Source: Periplaneta americana
Taxonomy: Eukaryota > Arthropoda > Insecta > Blattodea > Blattidae
Direction: 5' to 3'
Length of the DNA: 64,000 bases
Assembly (NCBI RefSeq): GCF_040183065.1
Contig: NW_027185566.1
Span: 1-64,000 of the forward strand
The notes beneath the pieces are model-generated. The model made no database searches and had not been told where the DNA came from. It worked only from the letters and a program-made list of their open reading frames with translations. This document shows positions 44,997-55,900 of this stretch, piece by piece (the stretch's first letter is position 1; every line of letters begins with the position of its first letter). Both the position numbers and the translations under genes were made by a program.

Positions 44997-45995
44997 ATGT
45001 TTAGAAAACACTTGTATATTTTGGGTTTAATTTTTCTTTCTACCTTCGGGTTTTCTAAATCCATAGAATTTGATGACAAAACAACAGAAAGCAATACTTT
45101 ATCAGATTTACAGGTGAACCTAGAAACGGATAAAACTGTTTTTAATTACAGAGATCCGATACAGTTGAGAGTGAGTATTTTGAACACGGGAGATGAAGTC
45201 GAGTTGTCTATTCACCCCCGTAAAGGGTATTTCAATTACTATATAGAAGTTTTTTCTAAAGAGGGCGTTTCTATACCAGAAAAAGATGCTTATTTTGCAG
45301 AACGATTCAATGATTTAGAAGAGCTAAAAAAAAAGCAGGTAAATACAACGCAAAATCCACTGACTAATGAAGAAGGATTTCGTACTATTCATCTAATATC
45401 CGATAAAATTATCGGTGATCAAATTAATTTAGCCGAAATTTTTGACCTCAAGCCTGGTTATTATTTGGTAAGGGCAAAATTTTATCCAAAAACTCTTCTA
45501 TTAGATCCTTTAAGTTATATCTATAGCCCATTTATTCAAGTGATTATCAAGCCAGAAAAAAGAGAGCAGGAAAAAGAGTTAATGATGAAACAAAACTGGG
45601 ATCATGACAAGGGACTGCTAAGGACTCCAGAAGATTCTGTTATGGCATTTTTTAATGCTAAGGCGGAAGGAAATTGGGATAAATTTTTTTATGTTTTAGA
45701 TTTAAGACAGCTCATTACTATTTTTGCTGGTTTTAATGAAAGCTACGAAAAAGGCAGTTCTGATGAGAAAGATGCCGTTTTAATGGATTTTAGGAATTAT
45801 CTAAAAGATATAAATGCTCATGAAAAGATTCGTTCTGTAGAAATAGAAGAAACAACGATTCGTAAAGATCAAGCACTGGTTAAGGTTTTACTACAAACAG
45901 AAGTGGAACATAGATTACTCAGTCGTGAGTATACTTTCAAGTTGGTACAACAAAATAATTGGATGATTACAGCTTATACTGTTATGGTAAGATAA
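44997..45995 (+). CDS. Unknown exported protein
   Basis: The 332-residue protein has a signal peptide (FRKHLYILGLIFLSTFGFSKS). The first half of the mature part reads like beta-strands of an immunoglobulin-like fold (VNLETDKTVFNYRDPIQLRVSI, PGYYLVRAKFYP). The second half contains PEDSVMAFFNAKAEGNWDKFFYVLDL and ends with strands (ALVKVLLQTEVEHRLLSREYTF), as in NTF2-like domains. Both fold suggestions are inferences. GGAG lies before the ATG I chose; an upstream ATG at 44967 would spoil the signal peptide. It is divergent from ppdK. Confidence 0.65.
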   Translation: MFRKHLYILGLIFLSTFGFSKSIEFDDKTTESNTLSDLQVNLETDKTVFNYRDPIQLRVSILNTGDEVELSIHPRKGYFNYYIEVFSKEGVSIPEKDAYFAERFNDLEELKKKQVNTTQNPLTNEEGFRTIHLISDKIIGDQINLAEIFDLKPGYYLVRAKFYPKTLLLDPLSYIYSPFIQVIIKPEKREQEKELMMKQNWDHDKGLLRTPEDSVMAFFNAKAEGNWDKFFYVLDLRQLITIFAGFNESYEKGSSDEKDAVLMDFRNYLKDINAHEKIRSVEIEETTIRKDQALVKVLLQTEVEHRLLSREYTFKLVQQNNWMITAYTVMVR

Positions 45996-46001
45996 ATTAA
46001 G

Positions 46002-46080
46002 TTGTAAAATGACAAAATTATTTTTAATACTTACAATAATCTTAGAAAAATTTGAATTTTTTCTTAAACATAGATATATT
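46002..46080 (+). promoter_or_regulatory. Promoter region for the tRNA-rpmG-secE-rpo gene string
   Basis: The best promoter is TTGAAT at 46052-46057 with TATATT at 46075-46080, spaced 17 nt and ending 35 bp before tRNA-Leu. A second candidate, TTGTAA at 46002-46007 with TAATAC at 46025-46030 (also 17 nt), lies upstream. Tandem promoters would suit such a stable-RNA and ribosomal operon. Confidence 0.55.
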
Positions 46081-46115
46081 TGAGTTACTTTTTTACAAAG
46101 TGGTATGAAAAATTT

Positions 46116-46199
46116 GCCGAAGTGGTGAAATTGGTAGACGCGTTGGATTCAAAATCCAATAATGGCAACATTGTGTGGGTTCAAGTCCCACCTTCGGTA
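46116..46199 (+). tRNA. tRNA-Leu, anticodon CAA
   Basis: The 84-nt sequence folds into a class II tRNA with a long variable arm. The anticodon stem is TTGGA/TCCAA with loop TTCAAAA, giving anticodon CAA at 46150-46152. The T-loop GGTTCAAGTCC is present. The acceptor stem GCCGAAG pairs with CTTCGGT using one G-T pair. No CCA is encoded. It reads UUG codons. Confidence 0.95.
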
Positions 46200-46204
46200 T
46201 TTAT

Positions 46205-46221
46205 GCTTTTGTAGCTCAGTC

Positions 46222-46252
<31 letters not shown>

Positions 46253-46277
46253 GCCGGTTCAAATCCGGCCAAAAGCT
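46205..46277 (+). tRNA. tRNA-Thr, anticodon GGT
   Basis: The 73-nt tRNA has acceptor arms GCTTTTG and CAAAAGC, D-arm AGCTCAGTCGGTAGAGC and T-arm GCCGGTTCAAATCCGGC. The anticodon loop ATGGTAA, closed by CTTCC/GGAAG, gives anticodon GGT at 46238-46240. It starts 5 bp after tRNA-Leu. No CCA is encoded. Confidence 0.95.
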
Positions 46278-46302
46278 TTGTGATATAAAAAGGATGGGTG
46301 TG

Positions 46303-46455
46303 ATGAGAGTGAACATTGAGATGGAATGCAGCGACTGTAAGAGAAGAAATTATTCTACTTCTAAAAATAAAAAGACTCAGACAGAGCGTATAGAAATAAA
46401 AAAGTATTGTCCGTTTTGTCGTCAGCATTTTATGCATAAAGAAGTGAAGAAATAG
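46303..46455 (+). CDS. rpmG: Ribosomal protein L33, zinc-binding form
   Basis: A 50-residue frame between tRNA-Thr and tRNA-Trp encodes L33 of the large ribosomal subunit. It starts MRVNIEMECSDC, has the family segment NYSTSKNKK, and ends YCPFCRQHFMHKEVKK. Two CxxC pairs (Cys9/12 and Cys36/39) make it the zinc-binding version. AAAGGA lies upstream. Its place between these tRNAs and secE is common in bacteria. Confidence 0.95.
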   Translation: MRVNIEMECSDCKRRNYSTSKNKKTQTERIEIKKYCPFCRQHFMHKEVKK

Positions 46456-46471
46456 TATAATCTTGTTTTTT

Positions 46472-46542
46472 GGGTCAATAGTTTAATGGTAGAACAAGGG
46501 TCTCCAAAGCCCTTGGTGAGAGTTCGATTCTTTCTTGACCCG
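46472..46542 (+). tRNA. tRNA-Trp, anticodon CCA
   Basis: The 71-nt tRNA has acceptor arms GGGTCAA and TTGACCC with discriminator G. The anticodon loop CTCCAAA, closed by AGGGT/GCCCT, gives anticodon CCA at 46504-46506. T-arm GAGAGTTCGATTCTTTC has one weak pair. secE begins 24 bp downstream, a widely conserved neighbour. Confidence 0.94.
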
Positions 46543-46566
46543 TTTTAGTGAGAATAAAGGGATAGT

Positions 46567-46758
46567 ATGAAAACTAAAAAAAAATCGTTCATTTTAGGTT
46601 GGTTTAGCGAATATAAGAATGTAAATTGGCCCTCAAAGTCAAGAATTATGAGTTCTTTGTGGGTTGTTTTGGTGTTTGTTGCTATTATGAGTTTATGTTT
46701 GGGTTTTGTGGACTTGGTACTAACGCAGTTTTTTGATTGGGTTTTTGGGTTAAGGTAA
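46567..46758 (+). CDS. secE: Preprotein translocase subunit SecE
   Basis: The 63-residue protein is a minimal SecE with a cytoplasmic amphipathic segment (WFSEYKNVNWPSKSRI) and a single membrane helix (about 30-53). SecE clamps SecY in the translocon that SecA drives. The conserved W-P-S/T-R segment is clear. It ends in the start of nusG (TAATG), the usual secE-nusG pairing. Confidence 0.95.
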   Translation: MKTKKKSFILGWFSEYKNVNWPSKSRIMSSLWVVLVFVAIMSLCLGFVDLVLTQFFDWVFGLR

Positions 46759-47342
46759 TGGGGAATAGAAACTGGTATATTTTACAGGTGATCAGTGGTA
46801 AGGAAAAGATGACTGTTACCAACTTGGAGGCGCTTAAAAAGCGTTATGCCCAAGAAGATAAGGAAAGTATTATTCAGGACATAAAAGTCCCCGAGGAAGA
46901 AGTTCGTCAGATTAAGAATGGTAAACGAAAGATTAGTAAACAAAAAATGCTTCCAGGCTATATTCTTATAGAGCTTGAACTTCCAGATTCACCTATTGAG
47001 GCTAAACGAGTGTGTAGTGATATTGTTACCACTAATGGTGTGGCTTCTTTTGTGGGGATGAAAGATGGAATGCCGATTCCTGTGAATCAAGAAGAGCTAG
47101 AGTATGTTTTTGAAAAAATGGGAGAAGCTCCAGTGAAAGGTCGAGCATTGTCTTCTAGAGTGGTGATTGCGATTGATTTTCAAATTGGGGATTCCGTGAG
47201 AGTTATGGAAGGACCATTTAGAGGAAGTATTGGGCGTGTGGATCATATTGATCCAGAGCGTAAAAAAATTCGTGTTAAAATTGAGATTTTTGGATCTCCA
47301 ACTCCAGTGGAATTGGATGTGATCCAGGTAGAAAAAATATAG
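46758..47342 (+). CDS. nusG: Transcription termination/antitermination factor NusG
   Basis: The 194-residue protein has the NusG N-terminal domain (NRNWYILQVISGKEKM, KQKMLPGYILIELE) and a C-terminal KOW domain (GDSVRVMEGPFRGSIGRVDHID). It binds RNA polymerase and couples transcription to Rho or ribosomes. I chose the ATG at 46758, which overlaps the secE stop by one base; an upstream in-frame start would add seven residues inside secE. The first 50 residues contain a charged insert around QEDKESIIQDIKVPEEEV, as in several bacterial phyla. Confidence 0.95.
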   Translation: MGNRNWYILQVISGKEKMTVTNLEALKKRYAQEDKESIIQDIKVPEEEVRQIKNGKRKISKQKMLPGYILIELELPDSPIEAKRVCSDIVTTNGVASFVGMKDGMPIPVNQEELEYVFEKMGEAPVKGRALSSRVVIAIDFQIGDSVRVMEGPFRGSIGRVDHIDPERKKIRVKIEIFGSPTPVELDVIQVEKI

Positions 47343-47354
47343 TGGAGTACGCTT

Positions 47355-47777
47355 ATGGCAAAAAAAGTGCGAGCGGTCGTTAAACTACAATTACAGGCAG
47401 GAAAGGCATCTCCTGCACCTCCAGTAGGACCAGCGTTAGGACAGCACGGAATCAATTTGATGGAGTTTTGTAAGCAGTATAATGCGGCTACAGCAGACAA
47501 AGGGGGTATGGTTATTCCCGCTTTAGTTACGGTGTACGAAGACAAAAGCTTTAGCTTAGTGATTAAAACCCCTCCAGCATCGGAGCTTATAAAAAAAGCG
47601 GCTGGAATTACATCGGGATCTAAAATGTCCCATAAAGATAAGGTAGGGAAAATTTCTCCTAAACAGGTAGAAGATATTGTCAAAATTAAAATGGAAGATT
47701 TAAATACAGAGGACCTCGAAATGGCATCACGCATCATTCGTGGAACAGCAAGAAGTATGGGTGTTGTTGTAGAATAA
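47355..47777 (+). CDS. rplK: Ribosomal protein L11
   Basis: The 140-residue protein has the full L11 length. [34 protein letters not shown] and the C-terminal RNA-binding domain MKMEDLNT-like region with GTARSMGV are clear. It binds the GTPase-associated region of 23S rRNA. GGAG precedes the ATG. It starts the rplKAJL set. Confidence 0.97.
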   Translation: MAKKVRAVVKLQLQAGKASPAPPVGPALGQHGINLMEFCKQYNAATADKGGMVIPALVTVYEDKSFSLVIKTPPASELIKKAAGITSGSKMSHKDKVGKISPKQVEDIVKIKMEDLNTEDLEMASRIIRGTARSMGVVVE

Positions 47778-47813
47778 CATATACATTCTTTTGTGTGGCT
47801 GGAAGGAGTATTA

Positions 47814-48497
47814 ATGGCACAAGGTAAAAAATTTTTAGCTGCAAAAGCTAAAGTGGATAGTTTAAAAAGCTATCCTTTAACAGAAGGACTTGGTTTGGCA
47901 AAAGAAATTTCTTTTTCTAAATTCGATGAGGCTGTTGAGTTTATTGTTCGATTGAATATCGAACAAAAACATTCTATCCGTGGTAGTTTGTCTTTGCCTC
48001 ATTCTATGGGCGGAGTCTCTAGGAGGGTTTTGGTATTTGTTACAGGAGAGCAGGTAAAAGAAGCTGCTGATGCTGGGGCAGATTATGCTGGTTTTGAGGA
48101 GCTAGTAGAAAAAATTCGTGGTGGTTGGCTGGAATTTGATGTGGCTATTGCTCATCCAGATTTGATGAAAGAAATTACCAAACTAGGGCCTATTTTAGGA
48201 AGAAAAGGGCTGATGCCCAATCCAAAAGTGGGTACAGTTTCTGAAAATATTGCAGAAACGGTAGCTGAATTTAAAAAAGGTCGTGTGGAATATCGTGCAG
48301 ATAAAACTGGGATTGTTCATATTAAGGTTGGAAAGCTTTCTATGGATTTATCATCTGTAGAAGAGAATGCAAGAGCGATTTTTCAAGAGCTCTTAAGAAG
48401 AAAGCCTATTGATATCAAAGGTGAGTATATTAAGTCTGTTTATATTTCGTCTACTATGGGTCCAGGAATTAAAATTGACTGGCAAAACATCAGGTAG
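47814..48497 (+). CDS. rplA: Ribosomal protein L1
   Basis: The 227-residue protein has typical L1 segments: FDEAVEFIVRLNIEQKHS, GPILGRKGLMPNPKVGTV and VEYRADKTGIVHIKVGK. L1 forms the ribosomal stalk near the E site and often represses its own operon. I chose the ATG at 47814 because GGAAGGAG lies just before it; an upstream in-frame codon would add seven residues. It lies 36 bp after rplK. Confidence 0.97.
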   Translation: MAQGKKFLAAKAKVDSLKSYPLTEGLGLAKEISFSKFDEAVEFIVRLNIEQKHSIRGSLSLPHSMGGVSRRVLVFVTGEQVKEAADAGADYAGFEELVEKIRGGWLEFDVAIAHPDLMKEITKLGPILGRKGLMPNPKVGTVSENIAETVAEFKKGRVEYRADKTGIVHIKVGKLSMDLSSVEENARAIFQELLRRKPIDIKGEYIKSVYISSTMGPGIKIDWQNIR

Positions 48498-48508
48498 GGA
48501 GTAAGAGT

Positions 48509-48994
48509 ATGCCAAGTAAAAAAAATCAAACCAGTCTCAAGGAATTCTCGAATGTTCTTGAGCAGTACAATGAATTTTTTATAACCGAAAACAAAGGAAT
48601 GTCTGTTGCGGAAATCAGTTCTTTGAGAAAAAAACTTAAAGCAGATGGAGCTGTTTATAAAATTGTAAAAAATAGAGTTTTTAAGATTGCACTTCATGAA
48701 AAAAATATTACAGATATGGATCCTTTTCTCAAGAAAAGTAGCGGTATTGTATTTACAAAAGATCCCATTAAATCGGCTAAGGCTTTAGGCGATTTTTTAA
48801 AGGTGGCTTCAGAAAAAATAGATATAAAAGGTGGATATGCAGAGGGTAAATTAGTAGATGCAAACTATATCAAAACACTTTCTACATTGTCTTCTAAAGA
48901 AGAGCTGGTATCCAAATTGATGATGATACTCAAAAATCCAGTTCAAAAACTGACTGTAGCACTCAATGCTATAGCGGAACAAAAAACAGAATAA
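48509..48994 (+). CDS. rplJ: Ribosomal protein L10
   Basis: The 161-residue protein has L10 features: [35 protein letters not shown], and a C-terminal helix for L7/L12 binding. It anchors the L7/L12 dimers to the ribosome. GGGAG precedes the ATG. The leader between rplA and rplJ is only 11 bp, so a large L10-binding leader is not present there. Confidence 0.95.
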   Translation: MPSKKNQTSLKEFSNVLEQYNEFFITENKGMSVAEISSLRKKLKADGAVYKIVKNRVFKIALHEKNITDMDPFLKKSSGIVFTKDPIKSAKALGDFLKVASEKIDIKGGYAEGKLVDANYIKTLSTLSSKEELVSKLMMILKNPVQKLTVALNAIAEQKTE

Positions 48995-49022
48995 GTATAA
49001 ATTAAATAAAGGAAGGTTTATT

Positions 49023-49397
49023 ATGGCAGCAATAACAAAAGATCAAATGATTGAGGCAATTAAAGGGATGTCTTTAATTGAAATGAACGAGCTTGTTAAA
49101 GCATTGGAAGAGGAATTCGGTGTGAGTGCAGCAGCTATGGTTGTAGCTGGTGGTGCAGGTGCATCAGCGGGTGCGGCAGCAGAGGAAAAATCTGAATTTG
49201 ATGTTGTATTAAAAAGTGGTGGATCTAACAAAATTAGTGTTATTAAAGTTGTTAGAGAGCTTACTTCTTTAGGTCTTAAGGAAGCTAAAGATCTAGTGGA
49301 CGGCGGAGGTAAGGTTTTAGAAAGTGCCGATAAAGAAAAAGCAGAGGCAGCTAAAAAATCTCTAGAAGAAGCAGGAGCAGTCGTAGAACTTGGTTAA
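49023..49397 (+). CDS. rplL: Ribosomal protein L7/L12
   Basis: The 124-residue acidic protein has the N-terminal dimer domain, an Ala/Gly hinge (about 35-55) and the C-terminal factor-binding domain ([33 protein letters not shown]). It recruits translation GTPases. AAAGGAAGG precedes the ATG. A terminator-like hairpin follows it. Confidence 0.98.
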   Translation: MAAITKDQMIEAIKGMSLIEMNELVKALEEEFGVSAAAMVVAGGAGASAGAAAEEKSEFDVVLKSGGSNKISVIKVVRELTSLGLKEAKDLVDGGGKVLESADKEKAEAAKKSLEEAGAVVELG

Positions 49398-49444
49398 TCT
49401 TTAAATAAAAGTTAGTTTCTCAAATTTGTGGGAGTAAATATAAG

Positions 49445-49474
49445 CTAGAGGGTTTATCCCCTCTAGTATCTTTT
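49445..49474 (+). terminator. Attenuator-type hairpin between rplL and rpoB
   Basis: An 8-bp stem (CTAGAGGG at 49445-49452, CCCTCTAG at 49459-49466) with a 6-nt loop is followed by TATCTTTT. It ends just before rpoB. It could stop part of the transcripts so that ribosomal proteins exceed RNA polymerase subunits, or be an RNase processing site, as in other bacteria. Confidence 0.7.
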
Positions 49475-49490
49475 AATGAAAGGGGTTAAT

Positions 49491-52400
49491 GTGGTTGACG
49501 TCAAAAATATAAAAACTAGAGAAGTGATGAACTTCAAAGGAAAAAACCAAAGTTTAGATTTGGAAATTCCAGATCTTCTTGAAATCCAAGTAAAATCTTA
49601 CGAGGAATTTCTACAAAAAAACTTGAAATCAGAAGAAAGAGATCCAGATAAAGGGCTAGAAGGATTATTAAAAAGTAGCTTTCCGATTTCTTCTACCAAC
49701 GGTAAAGTGGAGCTAGACTATATTTCTTATGAAGTAGAGGAGTCTGCGTTTTCCGAAGATGAGTGTGTAGATAAAGGTTTGACATATGAATATGGAATTA
49801 AAGCTAAATTTAAAGTAACGCTCAAGGATACTCGCGAAATACGGGAAAAAGCTATTAGTTTTTGTAAAGTACCAGCTCTTACTAGAGGCGGATATTTTAT
49901 TTTTAATGGTGTAGAAAGAACAATTATTAATCAAATTTATCGAACTCCTGGTGTTTTGTTTAGTTATAATGAAATCTTAGATCTTTATGTTGCAAAAATC
50001 ATTCCATCCAAAGGTTCTTGGATTGAATTTGAGATTGATGATAAAAAAGATATTGTTTTTGTTCGTATTGATAGAAAGAAAAGAATTTTGTTAACCACTT
50101 TTTTAAGAGCTTTTGGATTTAAGTCCGATGAAGAAATTCTTAATCTTTTTTTCGAAACCACAGATCTTTCTCTTTCTCAATCTAATTTGGGGGATCTTTT
50201 TGTAGATCCAGATAGACCTGTAATTCTGGGTGAGAATCTTTCTAAAGGTGAGAATTTTGCACTTGAAGCGGGATATGTTCTTTCTTTAGCAGACTTGGAA
50301 CAACTGAAAAAATTAGGGTTTAAAAAAATAAAGATTTTAGACTCAGAAAATAATAAACAGGGTCAAGTCATTTTAAACACACTTCAAAAAGACGATATCC
50401 AAGATTATGAAGAGGCAGTTTATCGGCTTTATTCTGTTATTAGACCAGGGAATTCCATGGCGTCTTTGGATGTTGTTGTCAGGGATATTCAAACTTTGTT
50501 TTATGATGTCAAAAATTACGATTTGGGTGATGTGGGACGCTATAAATTGAATTTAAAACTTTACCAAAATGCAAATGAGACAGAAGAGAGAAGTTTAAGA
50601 ATTAAGGATATTGTACAGGTTATTAAATATTTTCTTTCTATTTTAGGTGAAGATCGTGGGACGGACGATTTAGAACATTTGGGCAATAGAAGAATTAGAG
50701 GTGTTGGTGAATTATTGGTGAATCAGATCAAAATTGGTATTGCTCGTATGGAAAGAACTATTATTGAGAGAATGACTTATGGCGATGATGAAGCACTCAA
50801 TCCTCAAAAGCTTATTAGTACCAAGTATATTACGGGTACGGTTAAAGAATTTTTTGGAACGAATCCCCTCTCTCAGTTTATGGAACAAATTAACCCCCTT
50901 TCTAGTTTAACACATATGAGGAGAATTTCTGCTTTAGGAAAAGGTGGATTGGCACGAGAAAGAGCAGGATTTGAAGTTCGAGATGTTCATTATACTCATT
51001 ATGGGAGACTTTGTCCTATTGAGACTCCAGAAGGACAGAATATTGGACTTATTCTTTCTTTAGGTACTTATACACGTGTCAATGCTAAAGGGTTTTTAAC
51101 TACTCCTTATAGAAAAGTGGAGAACGGAGTTCTCACGGATAAAATTGAGTATATGATGGCCATAGAGGAAGATGGAAAATATATAGCTCAGCTAGATATC
51201 AAGACGGATTCTCAAGGGAAGATATTGGATTCTTTAGTTGTTTGTCGTTATATGGGTGATACCATGCTTGTAGAGGCGGAAAAGGTCAATTATATTGATA
51301 TTTCTCCAAAACAAATTTTTAGTGTGTCAACTGGTCTTATCCCATTTTTGGAGCATGATGATGCGAACCGAGCTCTTATGGGATCCAATATGCAACGTCA
51401 GGCAGTGCCCCTACTTAAGGCGGAAGCCCCGTTAGTAGGAACAGGTATTGAAGAGACAGTTGCTTATTATTCTAGAGTTTGTGCGACAGCAGAGGAAAAT
51501 GGGACAGTAGTCGCTGTGGATAACAGTAAGGTTGTGATAGAAGGCGAGAAAACAAAGAAATTGAGAGAGTATCCACTTATTAAGTTAAGAAAAACGAATC
51601 AAAATACTTGTTTTAACCAAAGACCAATTGTTAAGGTTGGAGATAAAGTTGTTAAAAATCAACTTTTAAGTGATGGACCTTCTGTAGAAAATAAAGAACT
51701 TGCTATTGGACAAAATGTTCTTTTGGCTTTTATGCCTTGGAAAGGGTATAACTTTGAAGATGCGATTGTGCTTTCTGAAAGACTGGTAAAAGAAGATATT
51801 TTTACCAGTATTACCATTAAAGAATTTACTGTAGAGGCGAGAAATACCAAGCAAGGTGTGGAACAAATTACCTCTGCAATTCCTCATGTCAATAGCGATG
51901 CTTTAAAAAATCTAGACGAAGAGGGAATTATCCAAACAGGAACTTATGTAGGACCTAGAGATATTTTGGTAGGACGAGTGACCCCCAAAAATCAAAAAGA
52001 AGTCACTCCAGAGTATAAATTACTCTATGCTATTTTTGGAGATAAAGCAAGGGATGTCAAAGATACTTCTTTAAGGGTGCCTTATGGCGTAGAAGGTGTT
52101 GTGATTAAAACTCAGGTTTTTGACAGAGCGGATATGCAGGATATTTCACCAGGGGTTGAGAAATTGGTGAAAGTTTTTGTCGCTCAAAAAAGAAAAGTCA
52201 AAGTTGGAGACAAACTAGCTGGACGACACGGAAATAAGGGAGTTGTTTCTGTTGTGCTTCCACAAGAAGATATGCCATTTTTACCAGACGGTACTCCAGT
52301 TGATATTGTGCTCAACCCTTTGGGTGTTCCATCTCGTATGAATATTGGACAAATTCTAGAGCTTTTATTAGGACATGTAGCGGCTAAAAAGGGCGTGAAA

Positions 52401-52940
52401 TATGCCACTCCGATTTTTGAAGGAGCCACCGTAGAACAAGTTCAGACTCTTTTAGAAGAAGTTGGACTAACAAAAGATGGTAAAGCTGTATTGAGAGACG
52501 GTAAAACTGGAGAGGTTTTGCAAGATAAAGTCTCTGTAGGTTATATGTATATGTTGAAGCTCAATCATATGGTTGATGATAAGATGCATGCCCGAAGTAC
52601 AGGTCCGTATTCTTTAATTATTCAGCAACCACTAGGCGGAAAATCTCAATTTGGTGGACAAAGAGTTGGAGAAATGGAAGTTTGGGCATTTGAAACTTAT
52701 GGTGCTGCGTATACTCTCCAAGAATTGTTAACTGTAAAATCTGATGATATTGATGGACGAGCTAAGATTTATGAAAGTATTATTTCTGGTTATTGTGCAC
52801 TAGAACCTGCTTTACCAGAATCTTTCAATGTTATTGTTCAAGAACTAAGGGGTTTAGCAATTGACTTGCAAATCCATTCAGATGAAGGACAGATTAAATT
52901 TAAACAAAAAGAAACTAGCGAAGTCAATACCATTATTTAA
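49491..52940 (+). CDS. rpoB: RNA polymerase beta subunit
   Basis: The protein of about 1149 residues carries all the main RpoB landmarks, including [26 protein letters not shown], the rifampicin-region neighbour [33 protein letters not shown] and the C-terminal [17 protein letters not shown] prefer the GTG at 49491 because AAAGGGG lies 5 nt upstream. The ATG at 49476 has no ribosome-binding site and lies next to the attenuator stem. In the rifampicin region the Ser/Gln/Asp pattern [18 protein letters not shown] differs at the usual D (Q-IN), which might affect drug binding. rpoC follows 10 bp downstream. Confidence 0.97.
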   Translation: MVDVKNIKTREVMNFKGKNQSLDLEIPDLLEIQVKSYEEFLQKNLKSEERDPDKGLEGLLKSSFPISSTNGKVELDYISYEVEESAFSEDECVDKGLTYEYGIKAKFKVTLKDTREIREKAISFCKVPALTRGGYFIFNGVERTIINQIYRTPGVLFSYNEILDLYVAKIIPSKGSWIEFEIDDKKDIVFVRIDRKKRILLTTFLRAFGFKSDEEILNLFFETTDLSLSQSNLGDLFVDPDRPVILGENLSKGENFALEAGYVLSLADLEQLKKLGFKKIKILDSENNKQGQVILNTLQKDDIQDYEEAVYRLYSVIRPGNSMASLDVVVRDIQTLFYDVKNYDLGDVGRYKLNLKLYQNANETEERSLRIKDIVQVIKYFLSILGEDRGTDDLEHLGNRRIRGVGELLVNQIKIGIARMERTIIERMTYGDDEALNPQKLISTKYITGTVKEFFGTNPLSQFMEQINPLSSLTHMRRISALGKGGLARERAGFEVRDVHYTHYGRLCPIETPEGQNIGLILSLGTYTRVNAKGFLTTPYRKVENGVLTDKIEYMMAIEEDGKYIAQLDIKTDSQGKILDSLVVCRYMGDTMLVEAEKVNYIDISPKQIFSVSTGLIPFLEHDDANRALMGSNMQRQAVPLLKAEAPLVGTGIEETVAYYSRVCATAEENGTVVAVDNSKVVIEGEKTKKLREYPLIKLRKTNQNTCFNQRPIVKVGDKVVKNQLLSDGPSVENKELAIGQNVLLAFMPWKGYNFEDAIVLSERLVKEDIFTSITIKEFTVEARNTKQGVEQITSAIPHVNSDALKNLDEEGIIQTGTYVGPRDILVGRVTPKNQKEVTPEYKLLYAIFGDKARDVKDTSLRVPYGVEGVVIKTQVFDRADMQDISPGVEKLVKVFVAQKRKVKVGDKLAGRHGNKGVVSVVLPQEDMPFLPDGTPVDIVLNPLGVPSRMNIGQILELLLGHVAAKKGVKYATPIFEGATVEQVQTLLEEVGLTKDGKAVLRDGKTGEVLQDKVSVGYMYMLKLNHMVDDKMHARSTGPYSLIIQQPLGGKSQFGGQRVGEMEVWAFETYGAAYTLQELLTVKSDDIDGRAKIYESIISGYCALEPALPESFNVIVQELRGLAIDLQIHSDEGQIKFKQKETSEVNTII

Positions 52941-52950
52941 AGAGGAACAA

Positions 52951-55900
52951 ATGTCAGTTGTTAATGAAAACAAAAAGAAATTTGAAATTAGTGATATCAA
53001 AAAAATTAAAGTGGTTTTGGCTTCTCCAGAAAAGATTGTTCGAGAATGGTCTTATGGAGTAGTTGATAAAGCAGAAACGGTTAATTATAGAACTTTTAAG
53101 CCTGAAAAAGGAGGACTTTTTTGTGAACAAATTTTTGGTCCTTCTAAAGATTACGAATGTGCTTGTGGAAAATATAAATCCAGAACTTACGAGGGAGTAA
53201 CTTGTGATAAATGTAAAGTTACCGTTACTTCATCTCGTGTTAGAAGGGAAAGATTAGGACATATTGAGCTTGCTGTTCCTGTGGCACATATCTGGTTTTA
53301 TCGTGTCAATCCTTGTCGTATTGCATTAATGCTAGGGATTACATCTATAGAATTGAAAAATATTTTATTTTATGAGAAATGGATTGTTGTGGAAGCCGGA
53401 GATACGGATCTTAAGGAAAGAGAAGTGTTAACAGATGAGCAGTACTATAAAGTCCAGGAAAAATATTCTGATAATAGTTATAAAATTGGGATGGGGGCTC
53501 AAGCTCTCAGAGATATTCTAGTAAAAATGGATTTGGAAAAAGAGATCAATTTAGTGAAAGAAAAAATTGAAGATAGAAGAAGAAAAAATAAGGATCCTTA
53601 TCCAAAAGACTTAAAACGCTTAGAACTACTGAATGATTTTTATACTTCTGGAAACCGACCAGAGTGGATGATTTTAAGCAAATTACCAGTGATACCACCA
53701 GAACTTCGTCCTATGATTCAATTAGATGGAGGGCGTTTTGCAACGAGTGACTTGAATGATCTTTATAGGAGAGTTATCAATAGAAATAACAGACTTATTA
53801 AACTCAAACAAAGAAATGCCCCAGAGATCATCTTAAGAAATGAAAAAAGAATGTTGCAAGAGGCAGTGGATGGTCTTTTGGATAATTCTAGAAGTAAAAA
53901 GACTCTTAAGGTCAACAATAACCGACCTCTGAAATCTTTATCTGATCTTTTTAAGGGAAAACAAGGTCGATTCAGACAAAATCTTTTGGGAAAGAGGGTC
54001 GATTATTCTGGTCGTTCTGTTATTGTTGTCGGTCCTAAGCTTAAACTTTACCAGTGTGGAGTGCCTAAAACTATGGCATTAGAGCTTTTTAGACCTTTTT
54101 TGGTAAGAGAATTGAAAAATTTAGGATTTGCTATTCATGTTAAGGATGCAAAAAGATTAATTGAAAGTCAAGATCCGAGAGTTTGGAGTGTTTTAGAAAA
54201 AGTTATTCAAGGTCGATTGGTTTTGTTAAACCGTGCTCCTACTCTTCACCGTTTAGGGATCCAAGCATTCTCTGTTGTTCTTATTGAAGGAAAAGCAATT
54301 CAACTACATCCATTAGTATGTAAGGGGTATAATGCGGACTTTGATGGTGATCAGATGGCGATTCATGTCCCTTTATCCGTAGAAGCACAGATAGAGTGTT
54401 GGATGTTGATGCTTTCTTCCAAAAATTTGTTAGATCCAGCCAATGGGAATCCTATTGTAACTCCTACTCAAGATATGTTACTTGGTCTTTATATTCTTAC
54501 AAAAATTAAGCCAGGAGCTAAAGGAGAAGGTAAAGTTTTTTCCGATTTTAATGAGGCTTACCGTGCCTATGATTTTGGATATTTAGATCTTCATGCTCAA
54601 ATCAGAGTCTTTTATAAGGATAAGTGGAGAGAAACTACATTGGGGAGATTGATTCTTAATGATAAATTTCCAGAAAGTTACGAATTTATGAACGAGGTAG
54701 TAGACGATAAAAAAATTCGTGCTATTATTAGTGATCTAATTCAAAAGCATGGTGCCGGAGAAGCGGTAGAGTGTTTAGATGGTATTAAAGAAATCGGCTA
54801 CGAATATTCTACTCGTTATGGAGTTTCTATTGGTATTGATGATATTATCATTCCGGCAGAGAAACATAAGTTGATAGAGGAAGCTGATCAAGAAGTAACT
54901 AAGGTTGAAAAATCTTTCCGAGAAGGAATTTTGTCCAAACAAGAAAGGTATAACCGAGTTCTTGAAAAATGGAATGAGGTGAATAATAAAATAAAAAATA
55001 TTATGTTTGATCTTCTTCAAAAAGATAGAGATGGTTTTAATCCTGTATTTATGATGGCAGATTCAGGAGCACGTGGATCTAAAGAGCAAATCAGACAGTT
55101 AGCTGGTATGCGTGGTCTTATGGCCAAACCTAGTGGAGAGATTATAGATGTTCCTATTAAATCTAACTTTAAAGAAGGCTTAAATATGTTGGAATATTTT
55201 AATTCTACTCACGGAGCTAGAAAAGGACTTGCCGATACTGCGTTAAAAACTGCTGATGCGGGTTATTTGACAAGAAAACTTGTAGATGTAGCACAGAACT
55301 TGGTTATTTCTATGGAAGACTGTGAAACTAAAGAGGGTTTACCAGTAGAGGCCATTAAACAAGCTGGAGACGAGAGAATTATCGAAAGTCTTTCCGAAAG
55401 AATTATTGGACGTTATTCTCTAGAGGATATAAAACATCCTAGAACGGGAAAAGTTATTCTTGGAAAGAGTCAAGAAATTACTGCAGAAATAGCTAAGGAA
55501 ATTGAACGAGTTGGAATTAAACAGGTTTTTATTAGGGCTGTTTTGGGATGTGTTGCTAGTACAGGGATCTGTGTTCGGTGTTATGGACGAAATCTCGCTA
55601 CAGGAAAAACGGTAGAAATTGGGGAAGCGGTAGGGATTATTGCTGCTCAATCTATTGGACAGCCTGGAACACAGTTGACTATGAGAACTTTCCATGTGGG
55701 AGGGGTTGCTTCTATGGGGGGGGGTGCTGCTAATAAAATTACTCTCAACTATCCTGTATTAGTAGATTCTTTACCAGAGAGTTTTGTAGAGAGAGTGGAT
55801 GGGTTTAAGATTCTTACCAGAAATGGAGCTATTACTGTAAGTGGAATTCTCAAAAAAATTCCTCATACTCATATTAAGTCTCTCAATATTCAAGATGGAG

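Noticed and set aside
46216-46437. 73-residue minus-strand frame across tRNA-Thr and rpmG
   Set aside because: It is antisense to a clear tRNA and to ribosomal protein L33.
47243-47737. 164-residue minus-strand frame
   Set aside because: It is antisense to nusG and rplK, which are certain; no independent coding signal.
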